This document shows, in pieces, positions 1-9,503 of a stretch of 64,000 bases of DNA (within the stretch, counting starts at the first letter, position 1; each line of letters begins with the position of its first letter). This stretch comes from an uncultured Lachnospiraceae bacterium. Lineage in GTDB: Bacteria; Bacillota; Clostridia; Lachnospirales; Lachnospiraceae. The DNA lies in the NCBI GenBank assembly GCA_910579495.1, contig CAJTVD010000011.1:3015-67014 (forward strand). The letters are read 5' to 3'. Position numbers and translations under genes: made by a program. The notes beneath the pieces are model-generated. The model saw only the letters and a list, made by a program, of their open reading frames with translations, was not told where the DNA came from and made no database searches.

Positions 1-541
1 CAGGGTTTTTGAACCCAATTACAAAGGTAAGCACAATGATGCCTATAATATCATCAATAATAGCGGCACTTAAAATGGTTGTCCCCACTTTTCCCTTTAA
101 TTTTCCCATCTCCTTTAAGGATTGGACTGTAATGCTCACAGAGGTCGCCGTAAGAATTGTCCCTACAAAGACAGCCTTATAAAATTCTTCCGAACCCCAG
201 GGGGACATGCCATAATAAAGCATATAATATAAAGCCCCCAGGATCAGAGGGATAAATACCCCTGCACAGGCAATCAAAGTGGCAATGGGGCCTGTTTTCA
301 GCAATTCCTTAATATCCGTTTCCAGGCCAGCGGAAAACATCAGCAGGATAACGCCGATTTCCGCCATCTGCAAAAGAAAGTCTGACTGGTTTATCCATCC
401 TAATATCCCCGGCCCTATAATAAGCCCTGCAATAATCTCTCCTACTACCTGGGGTGCCTTAAGCTTTCTTGCCACAATTCCAAACAGCTTTGCGGCAATA
501 ATAATAATTGCCAGGTCTTTCAGTACCAAATAATTTTCCAT
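1..541 (-). CDS. Cation:proton antiporter (CPA2/KefB-like), C-terminus outside window
   Basis: Reading leftward from ATG at 541, the first 180 residues are hydrophobic and contain segments typical of CPA2 Na+/H+ or K+/H+ exchangers: a KAPQVVGEIIAGLIIGPGIL stretch near residue 28, a short soluble loop with FSAGLETDIKEL near residue 71, and a TSVSITVQSLKEMGKLKG stretch near 136. These proteins exchange monovalent cations for protons across the cytoplasmic membrane. An AGGAG ribosome site lies about 9 bases upstream of the ATG. The gene runs off the left edge, so the transport core is only partly visible and any C-terminal regulatory domain cannot be judged. It is convergent with nothing visible and lies downstream of gyrA in the same direction. 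Confidence 0.85.
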   Translation of the reverse strand, partial: MENYLVLKDLAIIIIAAKLFGIVARKLKAPQVVGEIIAGLIIGPGILGWINQSDFLLQMAEIGVILLMFSAGLETDIKELLKTGPIATLIACAGVFIPLILGALYYMLYYGMSPWGSEEFYKAVFVGTILTATSVSITVQSLKEMGKLKGKVGTTILSAAIIDDIIGIIVLTFVIGFKNP

Positions 542-662
542 TTTTCAATTCTCCTCATAAAATTTATGTCGTTTCCTATATATTATCATAAAAACTTGTA
601 TTTTAGAATTATCATAATTTATTTTGATTCCCGCCGCTATTTTCCGGCTTTACGGCATGCAT

Positions 663-699
663 GGGAAAACCCCACCGGCTGCCCCGGTGAGGTTTTCCC
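663..699 (-). terminator. Hairpin after gyrA, probable transcription end
   Basis: A long inverted repeat pairs GGGAAAACC with GGTTTTCCC and continues inward CCACCGG/CCGGTGA with one mismatch, leaving a five-base loop. It sits 18 bases past the gyrA stop. There is no clear U-tract on the 3' side in the leftward direction, so it may be a pause or RNA-end-protecting hairpin rather than a canonical intrinsic terminator. Confidence 0.5.
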
Positions 700-716
700 A
701 AAAAACTTTGAAACTT

Positions 717-3311
717 TTATTCTTCATCCTCTTCTTCTTTCGGGAGGGTCACTTCTTCGTCCTCATCTTCCCCAAAATCAGAAAGCACGGCCTCCTGGTA
801 TGCTGTATCCTGTTCCGTGATCTCTTCCATGGCATCATCAATATTTTCAAACTCATGGTCTCCGTCTGAAACCTTTTCCCTTACTTTGGCAATCTGTGCA
901 ACCTTCACGCCTTCATCCAGGTTGATCAGCTTTACGCCGGAGGTAATACGCCCAAGGGCGGATACGTCCTCCATGGGAATCTGGATAATAACGCCTCCTG
1001 TGGTAATCATCATGATCTCATGCTCACTGTTTACCCCTTTGACGCCTACTACATCCCCTGTCTTTTCGGTGATCTTGTAGCATTTTACACCCTTCCCACC
1101 TCTCTTCTGGACAGTGAACTCTTCCAGGTAAGTACGTTTTCCCATGCCGTTTTCCGATACAATCAAAAGAGAATCTCCCTGATGGTCTAATTGCATCCCA
1201 ACAATATTGTCCCCATCCCCAAGGCTCATACCGATCACGCCCATGGATGCCCTGCCTGTGGCCCGTACATCCGTTTCCTTAAACCGTATACACATGCCAT
1301 CCTTTGTAACAAGGAAAATCTCCGTATCTTTATCTGTAATTTTTACCTCTATCAATTCGTCATCTTCCTTTAAATTGATAGCAGCCAGGCCGTTTTTACG
1401 TACATTGCTGTACTCTGTGATACTGGTTTTTTTCACAATCCCCTTTCTGGTAACCATAAAGAGATTTTTATTCTCTTCATAATCCTTTACAGGGATTATG
1501 GCACTGATTTTTTCACCGGGATTGAGCTGGAGTATATTTACAATAGCCACTCCCCTGGATGTCCTGCTTCCCTCAGGTATTTCATAAGCTTTCAGCCGGT
1601 AAACCCTGCCGAAATTGGTAAACAGCATCAGGTAATGATGGGTGGTGGTCATAAGCAGGTCCGCAATGAAATCGTCCTCAATGGTCTGCATTCCCTTAAT
1701 GCCCTTGCCGCCCCGGTGCTGGGACTTGAAATTGTCAATGGTCATTCTCTTCACATATCCCAAATTGGACATTGCAATGATAGTATTTTCATTGGGGATC
1801 ATATCCTCCATAGAGATATCAAAAGCGTCATAACCAATTTTACTTTTCCTGTCATCCCCGTATTTATCGGAAATCACATTGATTTCTGTCCTGATCACTC
1901 CAAGCAGTTTCTTTTCATCCGCAAGGATTTCCTTAAGCTGGGCAATTTTTGCCAGCAATTCCATATGCTCGCTTTCAAGCTTCTCCCGCTCCAAACCGGT
2001 AAGCGCCCGGAGACGCATATCCACAATAGCCTGGGCCTGGGGGTCGGTCAGGCCAAACCTTTCCATCAGGCTTTCCTTGGCAAGCTGGGCATTACGGCTT
2101 CCCCGGATGATTCTGATAACCTCATCAATATTATCAAGGGCAATCAACAACCCCTGTAAAATGTGGTCCCGTTCCTCCGCTTTATTTAAGTCATATCTTG
2201 TCCTTCTTGTTACGACCTCTTCCTGATGGGCTATGTAAGCCTTCAGCATATCAAGAATATTTAAAACCTTAGGCTCATTGTTTACCAGCGCAAGCATGAT
2301 AATGCCAAAGGTATCCTGCATCTGTGTATGCTTAAACAAATGGTTCAGGATAATGTTGGCGCTGGCATCCCGGCGGAGCTCTATGACAATGCGCATCCCT
2401 TCCCTGTCAGACTCGTCCCTGAGGTCAGTGATGCCGTCAATCTTCTTAAGCTTCACCAGCTCGGCAATCTTCAAAATCAGGTTCGCCTTATTGACCATGT
2501 AAGGAAGCTCTGTGACGATGATCCTGCTTTTTCCGTTTGACATGGTTTCAATGTCGGTTACCGCCCGGACCCTCACCTTGCCCCGTCCTGTCCTGTAGGC
2601 CTGCTCGCTTCCCCTGGTACCTAAGATAATTCCTCCTGTGGGAAAATCCGGGGCTTTGATAATGGAAAGTACCTCTTCCATTTCCGTTTCCCTGTCCTCC
2701 ACAATCCTGTTATCAATAATTTTGATAATAGCGCTTATAACCTCCCGCAGGTTATGGGGAGGGATATTGGTTGCCATTCCCACCGCTATCCCTGTGGTCC
2801 CGTTTACCAGAAGATTGGGGTAGCGGCTGGGCAGTACCGAAGGCTCCTTTTCTGTTTCGTCAAAGTTAGGTACGAAATCCACCGTATCTTTGTTAATATC
2901 CGCAAGAAGCTCCATGGAAATTTTACTTAGCCTGGCTTCCGTGTAACGCATCGCCGCCGCACCGTCCCCGTCCACTGAACCAAAGTTGCCGTGGCCGTCC
3001 ACCAGCGGGTAGCGGGTGGACCAGGGCTGTGCCATATTTACCAGCGCACCATAAATAGAGCTGTCCCCATGGGGATGGTATTTACCCATGGTATCACCTA
3101 CGATACGGGCGCTTTTCCTGTGGGGTTTGTCAGGCCCGTTGTTCAGCTCAATCATGGAAAATAGGACCCTGCGCTGCACTGGCTTTAACCCGTCCCTTAC
3201 ATCCGGCAGGGCCCTGGAAGCAATAACGCTCATGGCATAATCAATATATGATTCTTCCATGGTTTTTTTCAGGTCTACATCGTGGATTTTATCAAAAATA
3301 TTATCTTCCAT
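717..3311 (-). CDS. gyrA: DNA gyrase subunit A
   Basis: Catalytic breakage-reunion subunit of gyrase, which introduces negative supercoils with GyrB. The 864-residue length is normal for the family. The N-terminal winged-helix and tower region carries the AAAMRYTE motif with the active-site tyrosine, preceded by the quinolone-pocket segment HPHGDSSIYG at residues 79-88. The second half contains repeated beta-pinwheel blades including a GyrA-box-like QRGGKGVK near residue 755. The C-terminus ends in a strongly acidic tail, EEVTLPKEEEDEE, a regulatory feature in some gyrases. Residue 88, equivalent to E. coli Asp87, is glycine here. It lies 22 bases downstream of gyrB and is probably cotranscribed with it. 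Confidence 0.98.
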   Translation of the reverse strand: MEDNIFDKIHDVDLKKTMEESYIDYAMSVIASRALPDVRDGLKPVQRRVLFSMIELNNGPDKPHRKSARIVGDTMGKYHPHGDSSIYGALVNMAQPWSTRYPLVDGHGNFGSVDGDGAAAMRYTEARLSKISMELLADINKDTVDFVPNFDETEKEPSVLPSRYPNLLVNGTTGIAVGMATNIPPHNLREVISAIIKIIDNRIVEDRETEMEEVLSIIKAPDFPTGGIILGTRGSEQAYRTGRGKVRVRAVTDIETMSNGKSRIIVTELPYMVNKANLILKIAELVKLKKIDGITDLRDESDREGMRIVIELRRDASANIILNHLFKHTQMQDTFGIIMLALVNNEPKVLNILDMLKAYIAHQEEVVTRRTRYDLNKAEERDHILQGLLIALDNIDEVIRIIRGSRNAQLAKESLMERFGLTDPQAQAIVDMRLRALTGLEREKLESEHMELLAKIAQLKEILADEKKLLGVIRTEINVISDKYGDDRKSKIGYDAFDISMEDMIPNENTIIAMSNLGYVKRMTIDNFKSQHRGGKGIKGMQTIEDDFIADLLMTTTHHYLMLFTNFGRVYRLKAYEIPEGSRTSRGVAIVNILQLNPGEKISAIIPVKDYEENKNLFMVTRKGIVKKTSITEYSNVRKNGLAAINLKEDDELIEVKITDKDTEIFLVTKDGMCIRFKETDVRATGRASMGVIGMSLGDGDNIVGMQLDHQGDSLLIVSENGMGKRTYLEEFTVQKRGGKGVKCYKITEKTGDVVGVKGVNSEHEIMMITTGGVIIQIPMEDVSALGRITSGVKLINLDEGVKVAQIAKVREKVSDGDHEFENIDDAMEEITEQDTAYQEAVLSDFGEDEDEEVTLPKEEEDEE

Positions 3312-3333
3312 TCATACTCCTAACCTTTTGGGT

Positions 3334-5262
3334 TTAAATATCAAGATTTTTAACAAACCTGGCATTTTCCTCAATAAATTCCCGTCTTGGCTCCACCTTG
3401 TCTCCCATTAAGGTGGTAAATGTCAGGTCAATTTCGGATTCCGCTTCCTCATTCATGGTAACCCGCAGAAGAATTCTTTTTTCAGGATCCATGGTAGTTT
3501 CCCAGAGCTGTTCCGGGTCCATTTCCCCCAATCCTTTATAACGCTGTATCTTATTGTTCTGGTCCCGCCCTACTTCTGTAAGGATTTTATCCAGTTCCTC
3601 GTCATTATAGGCATACCAGACCTTTTTGTTCCTCTCCAGTTTGAAAAGAGGGGGCTGCGCCAGGTACACATACCCCTGCTTGATCAGCTCCGGCATAAAA
3701 CGGTACAGGAAGGTAAGCAGTAATGTGGCTATGTGTGACCCGTCCACATCCGCGTCTGTCATAATGATGATTTTATGGTACCTTAACTTGGCTATGTCAA
3801 ACTCATCGTGAATGCCTGTGCCAAAAGCTGTGATCATTGCCTTAATTTCCGCATTCCCGTATATTTTATCAAGCCTTGCTTTTTCCACATTCAGGATTTT
3901 GCCCCGCAGGGGAAGGATGGCCTGGGTAGCCCGGCTCCTTGCAGTCTTGGCGCTTCCCCCTGCGGAATCCCCCTCCACAATATAAATTTCACAGTTTTCC
4001 GGGTTTTTGTCGGAACAGTCCGCCAGTTTACCGGGAAGGGAAGCACCTTCAAGGGCTGTTTTCCTTCTGGTCAGGTCCCTGGCTTTTCTGGCGGCATCCC
4101 TGGCCCGCTGGGCAAGAATAGATTTTTCACATATGAGCTTTGCCACTACCGGATTCTGTTCCAGAAAATAGGTAAGCTGCTCACTTACAATATTATCCAC
4201 GGCATTCCTGGCTTCAGAATTTCCCAGCTTCTGTTTGGTCTGGCCTTCAAACTGGGGATCCTCAATCTTAACGCTTACGATGGCTGTAAGCCCTTCCCGG
4301 ATATCTTCCCCTGTAAGGTTGGGTTCACTTTCTTTCAGCAGCTTGCTTCCCCTGGCATAATCATTAAAGGTTTTGGTTAGGGCATTCCGGAAGCCAACCA
4401 GATGTGTCCCTCCCTCCGGGGTATTGATATTATTTACAAAGGTGTAGGTGCTCTCGGTATAAGAATCATTATGCTGCATGGCAACTTCCACATATACATT
4501 GTTCTTGTTGCCTTCAAAATACATAATATTCTCATACAAAGGCGTTTTGCTTCTGTTTAAGTAAGTGACAAATTCCTTGATTCCCCCTTCATAGTGGAAA
4601 TCCCTTTCCACAGGCATCTGCCCTTCCCCCACCCTCATATCCTTCAAAACAATCCGCAGGCCTTTGGTAAGGAAAGCCATTTCCCGCAGCCGCTGTTTTA
4701 AAACATCAAATTCAAATTCCACGGTTTCCTGAAAAATAGTGGCATCCGGCTTAAAGCTTACTTTTGTCCCTGTTTTTTCGGGAGGGCATTCTCCTGTCAC
4801 CTTCAGTGGATAACATACATGGCCTTTTTCAAATCTTTGCTGATAAACCTTGCCTTCCATGCAGATTTCCACTTCCAGCCAGTCTGAGAGTGCGTTAACC
4901 ACAGAAGCCCCGACCCCATGCAAACCCCCGGACACCTTGTATCCACCGCCGCCAAACTTCCCCCCTGCATGAAGGATGGTAAAGACCACCTCCACGGCAG
5001 GAAGCCCCGCTTTATGGTTGATGCCTACCGGGATCCCCCTGCCGTTATCTGTGACAGTAACGGAAAGATCTTTATTGACCACAACGGAAATGGTATCACA
5101 AAATCCCGCAAGAGCTTCGTCAACGGAATTATCAACAATTTCGTACACAAGATGATGGAGCCCCCTGGCAGAAGTAGAACCGATATACATACCAGGCCTT
5201 TTCCTTACCGCCTCAAGCCCTTCCAATATCTGAATCTGGTCAGCTCCGTATTCGTTATTCAT
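3334..5262 (-). CDS. gyrB: DNA gyrase subunit B
   Basis: ATPase subunit of gyrase; forms the A2B2 enzyme with GyrA. It has a GHKL ATP-binding fold at the N-terminus (EIVDNSVDEALAG near residue 41 and the glycine-rich lid GGLHGVGASVVNALS near 113), a transducer domain, and a Toprim domain with EGDSAGGSAK near residue 426, PLRGKILNVEKAR near 450 and the DADVDGSH metal-binding motif near 501. The length of 642 is typical of the Firmicute form without the large enterobacterial insert. It lies between recF and gyrA, in the standard order. Confidence 0.98.
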   Translation of the reverse strand: MNNEYGADQIQILEGLEAVRKRPGMYIGSTSARGLHHLVYEIVDNSVDEALAGFCDTISVVVNKDLSVTVTDNGRGIPVGINHKAGLPAVEVVFTILHAGGKFGGGGYKVSGGLHGVGASVVNALSDWLEVEICMEGKVYQQRFEKGHVCYPLKVTGECPPEKTGTKVSFKPDATIFQETVEFEFDVLKQRLREMAFLTKGLRIVLKDMRVGEGQMPVERDFHYEGGIKEFVTYLNRSKTPLYENIMYFEGNKNNVYVEVAMQHNDSYTESTYTFVNNINTPEGGTHLVGFRNALTKTFNDYARGSKLLKESEPNLTGEDIREGLTAIVSVKIEDPQFEGQTKQKLGNSEARNAVDNIVSEQLTYFLEQNPVVAKLICEKSILAQRARDAARKARDLTRRKTALEGASLPGKLADCSDKNPENCEIYIVEGDSAGGSAKTARSRATQAILPLRGKILNVEKARLDKIYGNAEIKAMITAFGTGIHDEFDIAKLRYHKIIIMTDADVDGSHIATLLLTFLYRFMPELIKQGYVYLAQPPLFKLERNKKVWYAYNDEELDKILTEVGRDQNNKIQRYKGLGEMDPEQLWETTMDPEKRILLRVTMNEEAESEIDLTFTTLMGDKVEPRREFIEENARFVKNLDI

Positions 5263-5301
5263 ATACTTTAAACCATGCCCTTTCCAAAACCGAAATACCA
5301 G

Positions 5302-6414
5302 CTATTTGCCAATATTTATGCCATTATTTACTGTCAGCGCCTTTGCGGTGCCATCAGTAACTTTAAAAATTTTGTTTATTTCAAAACGATTATTCACAAA
5401 TTCATCCAAGCCTGTACAGGTAATGATTGTCTGTATATCTCCGATACTGTTAAGAAGGTAATTCTGCCTGTTACTGTCCAGTTCCGAAAGCACGTCGTCC
5501 AAAAGAAGAACCGGCGTATCTTTTGCTATTTTTTTCACCAGTTCTATTTCCGATAATTTTAAAGATAAAGCCGCTGTTCTCTGCTGTCCCTGAGAACCGA
5601 ATTTCCGAATGTCTATCCCGTTTATGATAAAAACAAAGTCGTCCCTGTGAGGGCCCGCGGAGGTCATTTTGGACCGTATGTCCTTTTCCTGATTTTCTTT
5701 AAGCCTGGCTTCGAAAGTATCCCCAGCCACATCAGGCTCATATTTCACCACCAGTTCCTCTTTCCCTCCGGAGAGCCTTTTGTGGATTTCTCCGATGATT
5801 TCACATAGCTGCCCTGCAAACAGCCCTCTCCGCTCAATGATCTTGCTTCCGTAAGAAACAAGCTGGGAATCCCAGATATTCAAAGTATCCCGAAGCTCAG
5901 GATGGAAAAACATATCCTTCAGGAGCTTATTTCTCTGCCCGATGATCTTGTTGTAATGGTTCAGGTTATAGAGATAAAAGCTGTCTAACTGGCATAGCTC
6001 CATATCCGCAAACCTTCTTCTCTCCGCAGGCCCGTTTTTAATGATGGATAAATCCTCCGGCGAAAAGAAAACCACATTCAAAAGCCCCAAAAGCTGTGCG
6101 GCTTTTTTGATCTTTTGCCCGTCTATGGCTATTCCCTTGGACTTATTTTTACGCAGGTGCATATCCACCCTGTATTCTACCGCTTCTTTTTCCAGGTAGG
6201 TCCTGATATGGGCTTCCTCTTTATCAAAATTTACAATCTCCCTGTCTTTGCTTCCCTTGTGGGATTTTGTGGTGGCAGAGACATAAATGGCTTCCAGGAT
6301 GTTTGTCTTACCCTGGGCATTATTGCCATACAAAATATTTGTGCCTCTGTCAAAGCTTATATTTAATGTTCCATAATTCCTGTAATCAGCCAGTTCAAGA
6401 GATTTTATAATCAT
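5302..6414 (-). CDS. recF: DNA replication/repair protein RecF
   Basis: SMC-like ABC-type ATPase that loads RecA at single-strand gaps together with RecO and RecR. Visible motifs are the Walker A region LYGNNAQGKTNILEAIY near residue 33, a signature-like FGSQGQQRTAALSLKL near 275, and Walker B with D-loop (VLLLDDVLSELD) near 310. The 370-residue length matches the family. It is followed by gyrB and preceded within 10 bases by the S4-domain gene, an arrangement conserved around Firmicute origins. Confidence 0.97.
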   Translation of the reverse strand: MIIKSLELADYRNYGTLNISFDRGTNILYGNNAQGKTNILEAIYVSATTKSHKGSKDREIVNFDKEEAHIRTYLEKEAVEYRVDMHLRKNKSKGIAIDGQKIKKAAQLLGLLNVVFFSPEDLSIIKNGPAERRRFADMELCQLDSFYLYNLNHYNKIIGQRNKLLKDMFFHPELRDTLNIWDSQLVSYGSKIIERRGLFAGQLCEIIGEIHKRLSGGKEELVVKYEPDVAGDTFEARLKENQEKDIRSKMTSAGPHRDDFVFIINGIDIRKFGSQGQQRTAALSLKLSEIELVKKIAKDTPVLLLDDVLSELDSNRQNYLLNSIGDIQTIITCTGLDEFVNNRFEINKIFKVTDGTAKALTVNNGINIGK

Positions 6415-6423
6415 CTTAAATTT

Positions 6424-6633
6424 TCAACCTGTAATTTTTATCTGATTGTTCCCATATTCCACAAGATCGCCGTCATAAAGCTTTTTTCCCCGCCGGGTCT
6501 CCACCTGCCCGTTTACTTTTACAAGCCCATCTAAAACCAGGGCCTTGGCTTCCACCCCGGAACCCACAAGCCCGGCGGCTTTCAGTGCCTGCCCAAGTTT
6601 GATATAATCATCCTTCAGTTTGATTATTTCCAT
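6424..6633 (-). CDS. yaaA: S4-domain RNA-binding protein (YaaA/RlbA type)
   Basis: A 69-residue protein consisting of a single S4 RNA-binding fold: LGQALKAAGLVGSGVEAK, then VKVNGQVETRRGKKLYDGD. Small S4 proteins between dnaN and recF are universal in Firmicutes. The B. subtilis homologue is linked to ribosome biogenesis. The position between dnaN (32 bases upstream) and recF (10 bases downstream) is the main support for this name rather than another S4 family. Confidence 0.92.
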   Translation of the reverse strand: MEIIKLKDDYIKLGQALKAAGLVGSGVEAKALVLDGLVKVNGQVETRRGKKLYDGDLVEYGNNQIKITG

Positions 6634-6664
6634 TTTTTTCCTCGTTTAAACCTTAAATTCCAGA

Positions 6665-7774
6665 CTAATTTACCGTTGTAAAATTAACGGGGAGTATCAA
6701 ATAAATATATTGGCCCGCCGGGTCCCTGATAAAACACGGCGCTTTGGGATTTACCAGGTAAATGCTGATCTCCTCATCGTCAATCACCCGAAGGGCATCA
6801 ATCATAAATTTGGGGTTGAACCCGATCATCAGGTCCTTTCCCTGCTTTACAATATCAATTTCCTCATTCATGCTCCCTACTGTGGAATTGATCCTCAGCT
6901 TCATCACGCCCTCAGTGATGTTGATGATAATGGGCTTTTTATCCCCCTCCTTTACAAGAAGGGTTGCCCTGTCTATACATTCAAGCAGCTCCTTTTTGTT
7001 GATATTGACTTTCGTCTCATAATCGCTTGAAAGCATCTGGTCGATTTTAAAATATTCCCCCTCAATCAGCCTGGAGACTACCACCGTATTGCCGAACTCA
7101 AATAAAATATGCTTTCCTGTAAAGAAAATATGTACGTCCTTATCTGTATCCCCGGTAAGGATTTTGCTGATTTCATTTAACGTCTTTCCGGGAACCACTA
7201 CTTTCCTTGAGGCATAATTGCCTTTCAGGTTGATCTTCCGGATAGAAATCCTGTGCCCGTCAAGGGAGACCACCTTTAAAATATCCCCGTTGATGTCAAA
7301 AAGTTCCCCTGTCATAAGCTTATTATTGTCATTATCCGAAATTGAAAAAATCGTCTGCCTTATCACTTCTTTTAAAGTAAACTGTGAAAGGACAATGGAG
7401 TCCAGCCTTTCAATGGAGGGCAGGCAGGAAAAATCTTCCCCTGATTTTCCTATAATCGTGAATTTGGCTTTTTCACAGGTGATATTGGTCTTAAAGGTTT
7501 TGTCTGATTCTATTGTGACTTCATTATCAGGAAGCTTCCTGACAATGTCAAGGAGTATTCTGGCATCAAGGGCAATCTGCCCTTTTTCAATGATATTTCC
7601 TTCAATAACAGTTTCAATTCCCAGTTCCATATCATTTGCAGTCAGTTTGATTTCATTATCAGTTACATGGATCAGGATACATTCAAGAATAGACATTGTG
7701 GTTTTGTTGGGGACAGCTTTTGATACGGTCTGAACACCATTTAACAGGTTCCCTTTACTGCATGTAAATTTCAT
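6665..7774 (-). CDS. dnaN: DNA polymerase III sliding clamp (beta subunit)
   Basis: Ring-shaped processivity clamp of the replicative polymerase; also the docking platform for proteins carrying QLxLF peptides. At 369 residues it has the expected three clamp domains, beginning MKFTCSKGNLLNGVQTVSKA and ending with the conserved YIYLILPV near the C-terminus. The start codon is preceded by AAAGAAAGGGAG. It is first in a leftward group with yaaA, recF, gyrB and gyrA, and 238 bases separate it from dnaA. Confidence 0.97.
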   Translation of the reverse strand: MKFTCSKGNLLNGVQTVSKAVPNKTTMSILECILIHVTDNEIKLTANDMELGIETVIEGNIIEKGQIALDARILLDIVRKLPDNEVTIESDKTFKTNITCEKAKFTIIGKSGEDFSCLPSIERLDSIVLSQFTLKEVIRQTIFSISDNDNNKLMTGELFDINGDILKVVSLDGHRISIRKINLKGNYASRKVVVPGKTLNEISKILTGDTDKDVHIFFTGKHILFEFGNTVVVSRLIEGEYFKIDQMLSSDYETKVNINKKELLECIDRATLLVKEGDKKPIIINITEGVMKLRINSTVGSMNEEIDIVKQGKDLMIGFNPKFMIDALRVIDDEEISIYLVNPKAPCFIRDPAGQYIYLILPVNFTTVN

Positions 7775-7897
7775 ATGTGTATAACTCCCTTTCTTTCACA
7801 GTTTTGTCTGAGACGGAAAAACGTTGATTTGTATTCTGTGCGCTATGCTAATAATATATATTAAATACAGTAATATCCTTAATAAGGGGTGTTGATT

Positions 7898-8000
7898 TGT
7901 GTATAACCCCTTTTATTATACTATTTTTCAGGCAAAAAAGGAATGGATAACCTGTGGATAAGTTCTTTTTTATTTCAGAATAACTTTTAACTTATTCACA
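7898..8000. other. Secondary DnaA-box cluster between dnaA and dnaN
   Basis: The 238-base AT-rich gap between dnaA and dnaN contains DnaA-box-like 9-mers: TGTGTATAA at 7898-7906, TGTGGATAA at 7953-7961 (a perfect TTATCCACA in reverse) and TTATTCACA at 7992-8000. B. subtilis has a bipartite oriC with a comparable cluster here, so this is probably the second origin half or a control region for dnaN. Whether unwinding occurs here or upstream of dnaA cannot be told from the sequence. Confidence 0.6.
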
Positions 8001-8012
8001 ATTGACAGGCGG

Positions 8013-9362
8013 CTAGGAGGGGTTTATTTTCTTTTTAATCATTTCCACCCTGTTCCTTACCTCCTTATTTGCCTGCATTTCCGCAGTGATCTTGTCAATA
8101 CCGTGGATAACTGTGGTATGGTCTTTTTTCCCCAGGGCTTTGCCAATACTCTGGAGAGGCTCTGCAGTTAGGTGCCTGCACAGGTACATGCAGATCTGCC
8201 TGGGCTGCACAAATTCCGAGTTCCTCTTCCTTGATACGATATCTGCCGGGGATATGCCAAATTGCTCTGCCACCACCTCAATAATAAACTGGGGCGTGAT
8301 TGCCCTGGAAGCGTTGGGGGATATCATATCCTTTAATGCCTCCTGGGCGTTGGCAAGGGTAATCTCCACTTCGTTTAATTTGGCAAAAGCAATGATTTTA
8401 TTATAAGCCCCTTCCAGTTCCCGGATATTGGATTTGATATTTGTGGCAATATATTCAAATATGTCTTCACTGATTTCCTTGCTGTAATTTTCCGCGTTTT
8501 TCTTAAGGATTGCGTAACGGGTTTCATAGTCCGGCGGCTGGATGTCCGCAATCAGCCCCCATTCAAACCGGGAGCGGAACCTCTCTTCTAAAGTTTCCAT
8601 TTCCTTTGGAGGCTTGTCTGAGGTAAGGATGATCTGTTTGCCGGAGGAATGGAGCACATTGAAGGTGTGGAAAAATTCTTCCTGGGTACTCTCTTTTCCT
8701 ATTATAAATTGCACGTCGTCAATTAAGAGGACGTCTACTGTCCTGTATTTTTCCCGGAGCTTGTTCATTTTGGCCGCATCGCCGCTTCGGATGGATTCAA
8801 TCACTTCGTTGGTAAACTGTTCGGAGGTGACATAAAGCACCTTCATTTCCTGGTTCTGGTTTAGGATAAAATGGCCGATGGAGTGCATCAGGTGGGTCTT
8901 GCCAAGCCCGGCTTCCCCATAAATATAGAGGGGATTATATACTTCCCCCGGGGATTCTGCCACAGCTAAAGAGGCGGAATGGGCAAATTTATTGTTCCCT
9001 CCTACCACGAAGGTGTCAAATCTGTATTTTGAATTCAGATTGGCGTGCTGGTAATTAATATTGTAAACTGCCTTGGCGGCAGTCTTTTCTTCGGTTTCCG
9101 TATCCTTTTCCAGAATGAAGGAGATATCATAGGTATGGTTCATCATTTCGGAAATGGTAACCTGAAAGAAGCTTTTATACTTGTTGGTAATATATTTCAG
9201 GGCGTGGGCCTGGTCTGACGGGATCACAATAGTAACAATGTCGTTTTTCTCACTGTAAAAATCCAAAGGCATAACCCATGTTTTATAGGAAATATCTGAC
9301 AGTTCATATTCTTTTCTAAGGGTGTCTTTAATTAAGTCCCAGTTTTCTTTAATAGAATTCAT
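8013..9362 (-). CDS. dnaA: Chromosomal replication initiator DnaA
   Basis: AAA+ ATPase that binds DnaA boxes and melts oriC. With start at 9362 the protein has 449 residues. Domain I begins SIKENWDLIKDTLRKEY; the AAA+ core has Walker A GEAGLGKTHLMHSIG, Walker B VLLIDDVQF and a sensor-type LTSDKPPKEM; domain IV carries the signature GKKDHTTVIHGIDKI. An in-frame extension to 9455 exists, but it would place the start upstream of the predicted promoter at 9412-9440. The internal ATG at 9362 has AGGGGG about 8 bases upstream and gives the usual family N-terminus, so it is preferred. Confidence 0.97.
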   Translation of the reverse strand: MNSIKENWDLIKDTLRKEYELSDISYKTWVMPLDFYSEKNDIVTIVIPSDQAHALKYITNKYKSFFQVTISEMMNHTYDISFILEKDTETEEKTAAKAVYNINYQHANLNSKYRFDTFVVGGNNKFAHSASLAVAESPGEVYNPLYIYGEAGLGKTHLMHSIGHFILNQNQEMKVLYVTSEQFTNEVIESIRSGDAAKMNKLREKYRTVDVLLIDDVQFIIGKESTQEEFFHTFNVLHSSGKQIILTSDKPPKEMETLEERFRSRFEWGLIADIQPPDYETRYAILKKNAENYSKEISEDIFEYIATNIKSNIRELEGAYNKIIAFAKLNEVEITLANAQEALKDMISPNASRAITPQFIIEVVAEQFGISPADIVSRKRNSEFVQPRQICMYLCRHLTAEPLQSIGKALGKKDHTTVIHGIDKITAEMQANKEVRNRVEMIKKKINPS

Positions 9363-9411
9363 TCCATGCCCCCTGAAGCCAATAAAGGCAAAATCAAACT
9401 TCTTCATTTCT

Positions 9412-9440
9412 ATCATAATATAAATGGTATGAAATTTCAA
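9412..9440 (-). promoter_or_regulatory. dnaA promoter
   Basis: On the minus strand, TTGAAA (9435-9440) and TATGAT (9412-9417) are separated by exactly 17 bases, placing transcription start near 9405, about 43 bases before the dnaA ATG at 9362. DnaA boxes lie just upstream, consistent with the autoregulation known for dnaA. Confidence 0.65.
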
Positions 9441-9503
9441 ATTATTTTTATACACACTGTTTCTGAAGCAACACTATGGGAAGTTTCCTCCCCAAATGGT
9501 AAT

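Noticed and set aside
1635..2159. 174-codon plus-strand frame inside gyrA
   Set aside because: Antisense to a highly conserved gene; no ribosome site or recognisable product.
9363..9455. N-terminal extension of dnaA to an upstream ATG
   Set aside because: The extension covers the predicted -10/-35 promoter elements and lacks a ribosome site; the usual DnaA N-terminus begins at 9362.
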